A stretch of 64,000 nucleotides of DNA from Ignatzschineria indica. GTDB taxonomy: Bacteria; Pseudomonadota; Gammaproteobacteria; Cardiobacteriales; Wohlfahrtiimonadaceae. The stretch is from contig NZ_QEWR01000002.1 of NCBI RefSeq assembly GCF_003121925.1, positions 62,001-126,000 of the forward strand, in the 5' to 3' direction. The translations under genes and the position numbers were made by a program. The notes beneath the pieces are model-generated. The model made no database searches. It was not told where the DNA came from and saw only the letters and a list, made by a program, of their open reading frames with translations. Shown here in pieces: positions 47,969-56,228 of the stretch (positions are counted from its first letter, which is position 1; every line of letters begins with the position of its first letter).

Positions 47969-50900
47969 ATGGCATTAGATGAACGATTGCAGCGATATGG
48001 CTTGAACTTTCAAGACCTACAGAAGCGAGAAGGGCTAGTTGAAGTAGATACCCTTTATCAGCAGATTCTCCCGGAAGAGACCTTGTCGACCCTACTTCAG
48101 TGGCGCCGAGGGGAAGCAGAATTGACTGCAATTGAAGAGTCTGAATTTCAAATTGAATTAGGTGCGCATCTCAACCGTTTTATTGCTGAGCTTTTCGATA
48201 TTGAAAGAGAGAGCGAAGCGTTAATTGATCGTGCAAAGCGTTATGAGCGATTGATGCTCTTTAAAGAGCAATTTATTCAGCGAGGCGCAAAGCGTTATCG
48301 TCAAGAGATTGAGGGAACTTTTGCTGAACATCATGTGGCCCTTCTTGAAAAGATCGGTGTTTCTGATCAAGATCCTGAATTAGAAGCAAAAATTGCAAAA
48401 TATGCACTCTCTCTTGATCCCGAAAAAGATGCTGATGAGATTATTGCTATTCATCAATGGGGCGCTTTAGCAGAAAAAGATCCTGAAGGTATTGCGCGCG
48501 TTCAAGATTGGATTACCTTTAAATTCCCGGCACGTCTCGACTTTGATCATCTAGTGGCAACAGAAGAGCGTACATTCCAGGGAATTCCTGTCAAAGTAGG
48601 AAGTCGTCCTCTTCGTCAGCGAGATGGTTTTGACCTGACTGATCACCGAATGAATCGTTATGAGATCGCAAGTGAAATTGCTTATTGTAAATATTGTCAT
48701 GACCATGATGGTGACTTTTGTAGCATCGGTTTTCCGGTTAAGAAGGGGGAACCTGAACAGGGCTTCCGTAAAAACCCCTTTAATGAGACATTAACAGGAT
48801 GTCCGTTAGATGAGATGATCTCAGAGATGCAACGCTTAGAGAAAGAGGGATTATCGATCGGTTCACTTGCTATCACAATGGTTGAAAATCCGATGGTGCC
48901 GGCAACAGGACATCGTATCTGTAATGATTGTATGAAATCATGTATCTATCAGCGTGCAGAGCCAGTTAATATCCCCCAAATTGAGACAGGAGTTTTATCG
49001 ACAGTATTAGATCTTCCTTACGGCGTGGAGATCTATAACTTATTAGCTCGTTGGAATCCTCTTAAGCGTGAAGATTACCTCCCTGCAGAAGAGAATGGGC
49101 GCAAGGTCTTAGTGGCAGGAATGGGCCCTGCAGGATTTACAATGACACATTACCTTTCACAGCAAGGTTGTCATGTAGTGGGCATCGATGGATTAAAGAT
49201 TGAACCGCTTCCAGCCGAGATCCTAACGCAGCCTGTTAGAAACTGGAGTGATTTAGAAGAGCGCTTAGGCGATCGTATTCTTGCCGGATTTGGTGGTGTT
49301 GCCGAGTATGGAATTACGGTACGTTGGGATAAAAACTTCCTAAAATTGATCTATCTTACTTTAGCGCGTCGCCGTAATGTAGAGATCTATGGAGGTGTTC
49401 GTCTAGGGGGTACATTAACTTTAGAAGATGCCTTTGACCTTGGTTTCGATCATGTCTCATTAGCTGTAGGTGCAGGGCTTCCAAGAGTCTTAAAGATCGA
49501 TAACTCCTTAGCTAAAGGGATGAAGCAAGCTTCCGACTTCTTGATGGCGATGCAATTAACAGGAGCGGCTAAAGATAGTTCTATTGCCAACTTGCAAGTG
49601 CGTCTTCCTGCTGTTGTTATCGGTGGCGGGTTAACAGCGATCGATACCGCAACAGAGGTCCAAGCATACTATATTAAGCAGGTCGAAAAAACACTCCATC
49701 GTGTAGAGATATTGGGAGAAGAGAAGATTCGTGAAAATCTCTCGCCTGAAGATGATGAGACATTAACGGAATTTTTAACACATGGTCGTGAAGTTCGTGC
49801 GGAACGTGAGCGCGCAGCGGCTGCCGGAGAAGCGCCAAACTTCAATCCGCTACTACAAAAATGGGGCGGCGTGATGATCGCTTATCGCCGTACTCTACAA
49901 GAGTCTCCCGCTTATACTCTGAATCATGAAGAGGTTACAAAAGCTTTTGAAGAGGGAATCCATTTTGGTGAAGAGCTCAATCCATTAGGTGTTGAACTCG
50001 ATCAATATGGTCATGTTAAAGCGATTCGCTTTATGAAGTCAGGAGAAGAAGAGGTTATTGTGCCGGCAAGAGCAGTACTTGTTGCGGCAGGAACTTCTCC
50101 TAATACCATTTATGGTACTGAGTATCCCGGCTCGATTGAGATCGAGGAGAAACACCATTTCCAAGGGTATGATCTTGAAGGAAATCTTGTACCATTTAAT
50201 TGGGGAACTAATAATAAAGAGCCTTTTGCCCCTTTCACCTCCTATCGTCGTGGTGAGAAGCGAGTCTCTTATATTGGTGATACCCATCCGGTCTTTAATG
50301 GTAACGTTGTAAAAGCGATCGCAAGTGCTAAAAAGTCAACTCCTATCATTATGCAGGCACTCGATCGCCTTCCTAAGAATAGTAAACCTAACAATACTCT
50401 CTCCCTAGAGATGAAAGAGGGGTTAACAGCGACAATTCAATCGATTGATGCTTCAAATCCGACAGTATGTGAAGTATGGGTTAAAGCGCCGATGGCGGCA
50501 CAAAACTTTAAGCCGGGACAATTCTTCCGGATGCAGACCTTTGAAACGGGTAGTGAGATTGTGGCGGGGACGCGACTACAAATTCCTCTTTTAACAGTAT
50601 CAGGAACAGGATCGACTGAGGATGCGATTCGTCTTCTTGTCTTCCAATGGGGAACTGGTCAACGATTGATTCCTTCATTAAAACCTGGAGATCAAGTGGT
50701 TCTTGCAGGCCCTACAGGAGCGCCGACAGAGTTACCTTCAGGCAAGACTATTTTAGTAGTTGCCGGTCGCTGGGGTGCAGCTGTGATGCTCGATATCGGT
50801 TTCGCACTTCGCAGCGCTGGCAATAAAGTGATCTATATTGCTGCGATGGGTTCTAAGAATGATGTTGATCATATGGATGAACTTGAAGAGGGTGCTGATC

Positions 50901-51394
50901 AGATTATCTGGGCTGTTGGTAAGGGGGATCCAATTGAGGCGCGTCGCCCACAAGATCACTCTGTAGTTGAGTGGGATGTGATCAAGTTGATCACAACTCT
51001 CAATGAGCAGGGAATCGTTGATATGGGAGAAGTCGATCGCTTGATGGCGATGGGGTCAACCGGTATGCTCAAAGGATTCCAAAAAGAGCTCTCTGAGGGT
51101 GGTTCTTTGAAGGATCTCTTTAAAGAAGATCTTCATGTTACAGGGACGATCGGTAGCCCTATGCAATGTATGATGAAAGGGGTTTGTGGCCAATGTTTAC
51201 AGTGGCAAGTTGATCCTGCAACAGGAGAGCGCACTAAAGCAGTCTTTACCTGTTCACAGCAAGATCAGCCTCTTAAAGCAGTTGATTTAGATAACCTTAC
51301 AGCACGTACGAGCCAAAATAGATTGCCAGATATTATCTCATCCCATTGGTTGAGCTATGTTTTAGAAGAGAAGGCAAAAGAAGAGGGCGCATAG
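47969..51394 (+). CDS. Nfn-like flavo-iron-sulfur oxidoreductase: GltD-type and DHODB-type modules in one chain
   Basis: The start is the ATG at 47969 (AGAGG site seven bases upstream), giving 1141 residues; an upstream TTG at 47870 lies in the recX terminator. Order: a helical N-terminal region (about 1-230) unlike any domain I know; a GltD-type iron-sulfur region with cysteines 240, 243, 251, 278, 318, 321 and 325; an FAD/NADPH part with GMGPAG at 384-389 and IGGGLTAIDTATE; then from about 810 a DHODB/PyrK-like FAD-NAD domain (FKPGQFFRMQ, VVLAGPTGAP) ending in a 2Fe-2S set C1067, C1073, C1076 and C1095. NfnL and NfnS of the NADH-dependent ferredoxin:NADP transhydrogenase have just these two architectures as separate subunits. 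Function is inferred. It is a single gene with its own terminator. Confidence 0.8.
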   Translation: MALDERLQRYGLNFQDLQKREGLVEVDTLYQQILPEETLSTLLQWRRGEAELTAIEESEFQIELGAHLNRFIAELFDIERESEALIDRAKRYERLMLFKEQFIQRGAKRYRQEIEGTFAEHHVALLEKIGVSDQDPELEAKIAKYALSLDPEKDADEIIAIHQWGALAEKDPEGIARVQDWITFKFPARLDFDHLVATEERTFQGIPVKVGSRPLRQRDGFDLTDHRMNRYEIASEIAYCKYCHDHDGDFCSIGFPVKKGEPEQGFRKNPFNETLTGCPLDEMISEMQRLEKEGLSIGSLAITMVENPMVPATGHRICNDCMKSCIYQRAEPVNIPQIETGVLSTVLDLPYGVEIYNLLARWNPLKREDYLPAEENGRKVLVAGMGPAGFTMTHYLSQQGCHVVGIDGLKIEPLPAEILTQPVRNWSDLEERLGDRILAGFGGVAEYGITVRWDKNFLKLIYLTLARRRNVEIYGGVRLGGTLTLEDAFDLGFDHVSLAVGAGLPRVLKIDNSLAKGMKQASDFLMAMQLTGAAKDSSIANLQVRLPAVVIGGGLTAIDTATEVQAYYIKQVEKTLHRVEILGEEKIRENLSPEDDETLTEFLTHGREVRAERERAAAAGEAPNFNPLLQKWGGVMIAYRRTLQESPAYTLNHEEVTKAFEEGIHFGEELNPLGVELDQYGHVKAIRFMKSGEEEVIVPARAVLVAAGTSPNTIYGTEYPGSIEIEEKHHFQGYDLEGNLVPFNWGTNNKEPFAPFTSYRRGEKRVSYIGDTHPVFNGNVVKAIASAKKSTPIIMQALDRLPKNSKPNNTLSLEMKEGLTATIQSIDASNPTVCEVWVKAPMAAQNFKPGQFFRMQTFETGSEIVAGTRLQIPLLTVSGTGSTEDAIRLLVFQWGTGQRLIPSLKPGDQVVLAGPTGAPTELPSGKTILVVAGRWGAAVMLDIGFALRSAGNKVIYIAAMGSKNDVDHMDELEEGADQIIWAVGKGDPIEARRPQDHSVVEWDVIKLITTLNEQGIVDMGEVDRLMAMGSTGMLKGFQKELSEGGSLKDLFKEDLHVTGTIGSPMQCMMKGVCGQCLQWQVDPATGERTKAVFTCSQQDQPLKAVDLDNLTARTSQNRLPDIISSHWLSYVLEEKAKEEGA

Positions 51395-51451
51395 AGTTAT
51401 TTTGAGAGTTCAAATAATCTTGAAAGGATAGATTAAAAGGATAGAGTTTAA

Positions 51452-51496
51452 AAAGTAATACAAAAGGTAATACAAGAGTAATACAAAAGTAATACT
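51452..51496. repeat. Tandem repeat after the Nfn-like gene
   Basis: About four degenerate copies of a 10-11-mer resembling AAAAGTAATAC lie between the stop and the terminator. Confidence 0.8.
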
Positions 51497-51592
51497 AAAA
51501 GAGAGATTCATCAGTATCGATCGATTTACAAAACGAAAAGGTGAGTAAATTGATCAGCTGAAGATCTCTCTTTTCTCTTTTCCTTTTTTTAT
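51497..51592 (+). terminator. Probable terminator of the Nfn-like gene
   Basis: AAAAGAGAGAT (51497-51507) pairs perfectly with 51564-51574 across a 56-base loop, and the right arm is followed by CTCTTTTCC and a run of T. The loop is long, so confidence is moderate. Confidence 0.5.
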
Positions 51593-51620
51593 TTTCTATT
51601 TCTATCTCTATTTTTATTGA

Positions 51621-51655
51621 AAATTAGAAATTAGAAATTAGAAATTAGAAATTAG
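51621..51655. repeat. Five perfect AAATTAG repeats running into a stop codon
   Basis: Five exact 7-bp units end at 51655. The minus-strand TAA stop of the next gene (51652-51654) lies in the last unit. Confidence 0.95.
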
Positions 51656-51963
51656 AAGGGAAGAAGCTCGATCACATCATATGCCGGCGTTTCATAGGGA
51701 TGCGCTGATTTTAAGGCGGCAATAGCATCATGAATATAGGGTTTTGCGACAACAAGTTCTACGCGCCATTCAGGTACACGTTTTAATTGATCAACCTCAC
51801 CGGAGTAGGGATTACTGCCGGGGAGAGGTTTGAATTGTCCTTCTCCCAAGACTTGCCAAGCACAGTGTGAATAATTTCCAATTTCACCCCCTTTTGCGGC
51901 GAAGATAGCCTCTTTGACTACTTCAAGGTGTGAGTCGGGTACAAAAAAGAGTAGTTTATACAT
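51652..51963 (-). CDS. Stand-alone NIF3-insert-like small protein (YqfO C-terminal/PII-like)
   Basis: The start is the ATG at 51963, with TTGGAG upstream; the TTG at 51975 is less likely. The 103 residues open YKLLFFVPDSHLEVVKEAIFAAKGG and contain IGNYSHCAWQVLGEGQFKP and a closing HPYETPAYDVIEL. This is the sequence of the PII/CutA-like domain inserted in the middle of Bacillus YqfO (NIF3 family) and also found alone in Pseudomonas and relatives. The function is unknown. A separate NIF3 protein without this insert lies at 39188. The tail meets a tandem repeat. The family is fairly certain. Confidence 0.82.
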   Translation of the reverse strand: MYKLLFFVPDSHLEVVKEAIFAAKGGEIGNYSHCAWQVLGEGQFKPLPGSNPYSGEVDQLKRVPEWRVELVVAKPYIHDAIAALKSAHPYETPAYDVIELLPF

Positions 51964-52123
51964 TATTTTCTCCAACTTCGTTAAACTGATTGAGTCTATC
52001 TCAATATTGTATATTGTACGGATATTTTAACGCTCTCTGAGCGTCATTCTACAGAGATTATTATTGCTTTAGCAACACTTAAGCGGTATTGCTTCAATAG
52101 AGATCTAGCATGGGAGATCTAAC

Positions 52124-52783
52124 ATGGAATTTTATTATAATCCCCCCATTGAGCCTTGGTTGAGTATCCTCTACCAAGATGAGGAGATTATGGTTGTCGA
52201 TAAGCCGGCAGAGCTGCTCTCTGTTCCAGGAAAGGGAGCAGAGCTTCACGATAGTATTATTACGCGTGTACAGTGGGAGTTCCCTGAGGCGGAAACAGTT
52301 CATCGACTTGATATGTCAACAAGTGGTATTTTAGTGATTGCTCTTACGAAAGTGGCGGAGCGGGAGTTGAAGCGTCAATTTCGAGAACGAGAGACCTATA
52401 AACGTTATATTGCCGATGTTTTCGGAATTATGGAGGAAGATGGGGGGATGATTGATCTTCCCTTAGTCTGTGATTGGGAGCGACGACCGAAACAGATGGT
52501 CTGTTTTGAACGAGGCAAAGAGGCGAGGACCGCTTATCGAGTACTTTTTCGTAATCATCAAGAGAATTTCACACGTGTCTCTTTAAATCCTTTAACGGGG
52601 CGTTCCCATCAGTTGCGTGTTCATCTCTTATCTTTAGGACATGTCATTTTAGGAGATCGCTTCTATGCGCAAGGAGAAGCACTTCAGCAACGATCTCGAT
52701 TAGCGCTTCATGCTTGTGAGTTAAAATTGATTCATCCTACAACAAAAGAGGCGCTCCACTTTAAGGTTGCGCCCCCTTTCTAG
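52124..52783 (+). CDS. rluA: Dual-specificity RNA pseudouridine synthase RluA
   Basis: RluA makes pseudouridine at 23S rRNA position 746 and tRNA position 32. The 219 residues line up along the full length with E. coli RluA (219): NPPIEPWLSILYQDE at the start, VDKPAELLSVPGK, the catalytic motif HRLDMSTSG with Asp63, ALTKVAERELKRQFRERE, and PLTGRSHQLRVHLLSLGH. There is no S4 domain, as expected for RluA. The ATG at 52124 has GGGAG seven bases upstream. It is divergent from the preceding small gene and convergent with the amidohydrolase. The identification is very secure. Confidence 0.95.
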   Translation: MEFYYNPPIEPWLSILYQDEEIMVVDKPAELLSVPGKGAELHDSIITRVQWEFPEAETVHRLDMSTSGILVIALTKVAERELKRQFRERETYKRYIADVFGIMEEDGGMIDLPLVCDWERRPKQMVCFERGKEARTAYRVLFRNHQENFTRVSLNPLTGRSHQLRVHLLSLGHVILGDRFYAQGEALQQRSRLALHACELKLIHPTTKEALHFKVAPPF

Positions 52784-52826
52784 TCTCTTCTCTCAGTCCA
52801 TTTTGCATGAATTACGCTAAAGCGTA

Positions 52827-54014
52827 TTAATCGATAGGACAGTAACGATAGAGAAGATTCACCCAATAGTTCGCAACAATAGGGATTAGCTGATCATTGA
52901 AGTTATAGTGAGGATTATGAACAGAACAGCCGTGCGCGCCATCAGTCCCATTTCCTACAAAGAGATAGCTTGAGGAAAGTTGTTGCGAGAAAAAAGCAAA
53001 ATCTTCACTACCAGTCATTGCCGGGAAGTTAGGGATAATCATCTCTTTGCCATAGTAGTCGATCGCGACCTTTTTAGCAAATTCAGTCTCTTTTTGACTA
53101 TTATGAAGGATAGGGTAGGCGCGTACATAATCGATCTCGGCTGTTGCGCCATAACTTTCCGCCTGTGATTGAATAAGTTGTTTGATACGTTCTTCGACTA
53201 GATCTTGAACCGTGGCATTGAGGTTCCGAACAGAGAGCCGTAATGTAACGCTATCGGGAATAACATTAAAAGTGGTTCCGCCATGAATAGAGCCTACTGA
53301 GATCACGGTCATTTCTAAGGGAGAGACATTACGCGCAACAATTGATTGAAGGTTGAGAACGATAGAGGAAGCTGCAACAATGGGATCAATAGTGAAATTA
53401 GGCATTGCCGCATGGCCCCCTTTCCCCTGAATCTTTACGGTAACACGATCTGAGGAGGCGAGTGCCGCACCACTTTTAAAGCCAAAATGACCGAGCGGGA
53501 ATCCCGGCATATTATGAAATCCAAAGATCGCATCACAAGGATATTTTTCAAGAACGCCGGCTTCGATCATCGCTTTTGCTCCTCCAAGCTCCTCTTCTGC
53601 CGGTTGAAAGAAGAGATTAAGCGTACCTTTAAAGTGAGGGTTTTCTGCAATATATTTTGCAGCCGCAAGAAGCGTTGCAGTATGACCATCATGGCCACAA
53701 GCGTGCATAATTCCTTCTCTCTGACTCTTGTAGGGGAGTTGATTCTCTTCCTGAATCTTTAAAGCATCCATATCGGCACGAATACCAATCTTCGGACCAT
53801 CCCCTATTTTGAGTTGCCCTACAACCCCGGTCTTACCAACGCCCGTTTCGACATGATAACCCCAGCTTTTTAGAGATTCTGCAACTAGCTTAGCCGTTTT
53901 AAACTCTTCAAAACCCAACTCTGGAAATTGATGGATCTGCTGCCGAATTATCATCATCTCTTCTGCAATAGTTTGTAGACCTGGGAGTAGATGATTACTA
54001 TTAAGATGATTCAT
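52827..54014 (-). CDS. M20-family amidohydrolase (hippurate hydrolase/N-acyl amino acid hydrolase type)
   Basis: The 395-residue M20D peptidase-family enzyme has RADMDAL (79-85), the metal motif HACGHDGHTA (104-113) with Cys106 and His108, the catalytic pair Glu140-Glu141 in PAEEELGGA, and MPGFPLGHFGFKSGAALA. It is close in style to hippurate hydrolases, aminoacylases and YhaA/AbgB-like enzymes, all cytoplasmic hydrolases of N-acyl amino acids. The exact substrate is open. ATG at 54014 has GAGAGG close by. It stands alone, divergent from the PTS IIC-like gene, so neither gene tells much about the other. Confidence 0.9.
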   Translation of the reverse strand: MNHLNSNHLLPGLQTIAEEMMIIRQQIHQFPELGFEEFKTAKLVAESLKSWGYHVETGVGKTGVVGQLKIGDGPKIGIRADMDALKIQEENQLPYKSQREGIMHACGHDGHTATLLAAAKYIAENPHFKGTLNLFFQPAEEELGGAKAMIEAGVLEKYPCDAIFGFHNMPGFPLGHFGFKSGAALASSDRVTVKIQGKGGHAAMPNFTIDPIVAASSIVLNLQSIVARNVSPLEMTVISVGSIHGGTTFNVIPDSVTLRLSVRNLNATVQDLVEERIKQLIQSQAESYGATAEIDYVRAYPILHNSQKETEFAKKVAIDYYGKEMIIPNFPAMTGSEDFAFFSQQLSSSYLFVGNGTDGAHGCSVHNPHYNFNDQLIPIVANYWVNLLYRYCPID

Positions 54015-54425
54015 GTGAGGCCTCTCTCTATCTATGATTTAATGATTTAGGAATAATGTTTAGAAAATAGTGCAATCTACAATATAACGAGATCTTAAGA
54101 TCTACTCAATATTGATTGAGAGATCAATTTAGCGATTGCAATCAGAGAGTGCATCAGAGATTGTGTTATAGATCGAGCAGGAATCAGATTAGGTACTGAT
54201 TTAAACCTTGAGTAAGGAGCTATATTGCCTGAGAGTTTAAAGATATTGAGTTGAAATTTTAGGTGGGAGGTTCAATATAGATGGAATAGTAGATGGAATA
54301 GGTAGAGGAGATAAGTAGAAGGGATAGGTAGAAGAGATAGAGATTTATCTATTAGGGACAGTTGTACTAGCATTAGTGAGTTGTATAACCATTAAAAATA
54401 TTGATATTCAGTGAGGAGAGAAGAA
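54015..54425. other. Divergent spacer before the PTS IIC-like gene
   Basis: It includes a repetitive purine-rich stretch (about 54276-54345) built from (A/G)GTAGA(A/T)GG(A/G)ATAG-like words. I see no clear promoter or other motif. Confidence 0.4.
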
Positions 54426-55454
54426 ATGGCACGTGGTGTGCGGGGGGGTTTAGCAGAAAAAGGGGTCACATTATCCCCAAAGATCTACTTTATAGATGCA
54501 TTGAGCTATATGGCGCTTGGGCTCTTTTCATCACTCTTGATGGGGCTTATTGTTAAAACATTAGGGCAACAATTGGGGTGGGAGTCATTTGTCGAGTTAG
54601 GAAGCTTTGCAATGAAGCCGGAAATTGTTGGCGGTGCAATAGGTGTAGCGATTGCAGCTAGTTTAAAAGCGCCACCATTAATTCTCTTTTCAGCTGTATT
54701 TGTAGGGGCTTTTGGTAATAATATTGGGGGACCTGCCGGGGCTTATGTGGCTGTTCTGATCGCAGTGGAGCTTACAAAGTTGATCTATAAAAGCACTAAG
54801 CTCGATATTATTATTGTCCCGTTTATCGCTTTTTTAGTCGGTTTCTGGATTGCAAAGTGGATTGGAATACCGATTCATGACTTGATGCGTGGTCTGGGAG
54901 ATCTGATTAATTGGGCAACAGAGCAACGTCCGCTTGTGATGTCTATTTTAGTTGCAACTGTTATGGGTTTAGCATTAACAGCACCTATTTCGAGTGCTGC
55001 GCTCTCCTTTATGTTGGGGTTAGATGGTTTTGCTGCCGGAGCGGCCGTGATTGGTTGTAGTGCGCAGATGATCGGTTTTGCAACGAGTAGCTATCGCGAT
55101 AATGGCTTTGGTGGATTGATCGCTCAAGGTGTCGGCACTTCAATGTTGCAGATCGCGAATATTATCCGTAAACCTCTTATTTTAATCCCTCCGACTGTTG
55201 CCGGAATGATCGCCGCCCCCATAGGTGTCGTTCTCTTTAAGATGACCAATAATGCTGCCGGTGCTGGAATGGGTACAAGTGGTTTTGTTGGCCAATTTAT
55301 GGCTTTTGAATCGATGGGGTTTTCAATGACAACAGCAATTTATGTCTTGATCTGCCACTTTATATTGCCGGCAGTGATCTCGCTTCTTTTAGCTTATTGG
55401 TTCTATCAGAAAGGATGGTTGAAATTAGGTGATATGAAGCTCAATTATGAGTAA
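54426..55454 (+). CDS. PTS_EIIC_2 (PF13303)-type membrane transporter
   Basis: The start is the ATG at 54426, seven to eight bases after GAGGAG; an in-frame GTG at 54411 would place the ribosome site inside the gene. The 342 residues form about nine to ten membrane segments with family marks GGAIGVAIAASLKAPPLILFS, GNNIGGPAGAYVA, LTAPISSAA and GAGMGTSGFVGQF. The family is annotated as PTS sugar-specific IIC-like but lacks IIA/IIB domains and the phosphorylation sites, and its substrate is not known. PfoR of Clostridium is a distant relation. No PTS genes are near, so a sugar-PTS role is doubtful. Confidence 0.8.
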   Translation: MARGVRGGLAEKGVTLSPKIYFIDALSYMALGLFSSLLMGLIVKTLGQQLGWESFVELGSFAMKPEIVGGAIGVAIAASLKAPPLILFSAVFVGAFGNNIGGPAGAYVAVLIAVELTKLIYKSTKLDIIIVPFIAFLVGFWIAKWIGIPIHDLMRGLGDLINWATEQRPLVMSILVATVMGLALTAPISSAALSFMLGLDGFAAGAAVIGCSAQMIGFATSSYRDNGFGGLIAQGVGTSMLQIANIIRKPLILIPPTVAGMIAAPIGVVLFKMTNNAAGAGMGTSGFVGQFMAFESMGFSMTTAIYVLICHFILPAVISLLLAYWFYQKGWLKLGDMKLNYE

Positions 55455-55573
55455 GTTAGATTGGAGATGATCTGTTGTTGTATCTATTTTAAACAAGGAA
55501 TTTGTCCCCTTTACAGTGGTAGGTGTGCTAGTATGCAGAAAGTATCCATTTAGCAATGCGCAAGGAGAGAGTT

Positions 55574-56080
55574 ATGACAAATAGAACAGGTATTACCATG
55601 GGTGGCAATCCTATTACACTGATCGGCACAGAAGCTGTCGTTGGGGAAAAGGGTGCTAATTTTACAGTTGTAGATTTTGCTTTAAAGCCTGTCACGTTAG
55701 ATGATTTTGCCGGCAAAATTAAGATTATCTCTGTTGTTCCATCAATCGATACGGGTGTTTGTGCGATTCAGACAAAGAAATTTGAAGCAGAGGCAACTGC
55801 ATTGAAAGATACAGTGGTCTTAACAATCTCGGTAGATCTACCCTTTGCACAAAAGCGTTTTGCCGGTGAAAATAGTATCGAAAATAACCATCTTCTTTCA
55901 GATTATCAAACACATGATTTTGGTGTTGAGTATGGTTTTGAGATTGAAGGATTAGCGCTTCTCTCTCGAGGTATTGTTGTATTAGATCGTGATAATGTGA
56001 TTCGTTATGTTGAGTATGTTAAAGAGGTAACAACAGAACCTGATTATGATGCAGCATTAGCGGTTGCAAAATCGCTCTAA
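55574..56080 (+). CDS. tpx: Thiol peroxidase Tpx, one-cysteine variant
   Basis: The start is the ATG at 55574 with AAGGAG six bases upstream; an ATG at 55556 would put that site inside the gene. The 168 residues match Tpx (E. coli 168): GNPITLIGTE, the peroxidatic motif PSIDTGVC with Cys63, SVDLPFAQKRFAGEN, then VEYGFEIEGLALLSRG. In E. coli the second motif reads FAQSRFCG, where Cys95 resolves the sulfenic acid. Here that residue is Ala97 (codon GCC), and Cys63 is the only cysteine in the protein. It must therefore recycle by an external thiol or an intermolecular route. A terminator follows. Confidence 0.95.
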   Translation: MTNRTGITMGGNPITLIGTEAVVGEKGANFTVVDFALKPVTLDDFAGKIKIISVVPSIDTGVCAIQTKKFEAEATALKDTVVLTISVDLPFAQKRFAGENSIENNHLLSDYQTHDFGVEYGFEIEGLALLSRGIVVLDRDNVIRYVEYVKEVTTEPDYDAALAVAKSL

Positions 56081-56081
56081 T

Positions 56082-56105
56082 TAACGCTTTAACGCTTTAA
56101 CACTT
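56082..56105. repeat. 8-bp tandem repeat after tpx
   Basis: TAACGCTT twice and TAACACTT once, starting one base after the tpx stop. Confidence 0.9.
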
Positions 56106-56202
56106 TAATTAGAGATAAGAGATATCCTGACAGATCCAGCCTCTATCTTTTTATAAAGAAGAATAAGAGGCCAAGAGGGGCAGAGGGGTTAAAATATCTA
56201 TT

Positions 56203-56228
56203 AAGGCAGCTCTTAAGCTGCCTTTTTT
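56203..56228 (+). terminator. Terminator of tpx
   Basis: AAGGCAGC, loop TCTTAA and GCTGCCTT are followed by T6. It abuts the stop codon (56229-56231) of the convergent hydrolase gene. Confidence 0.93.
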
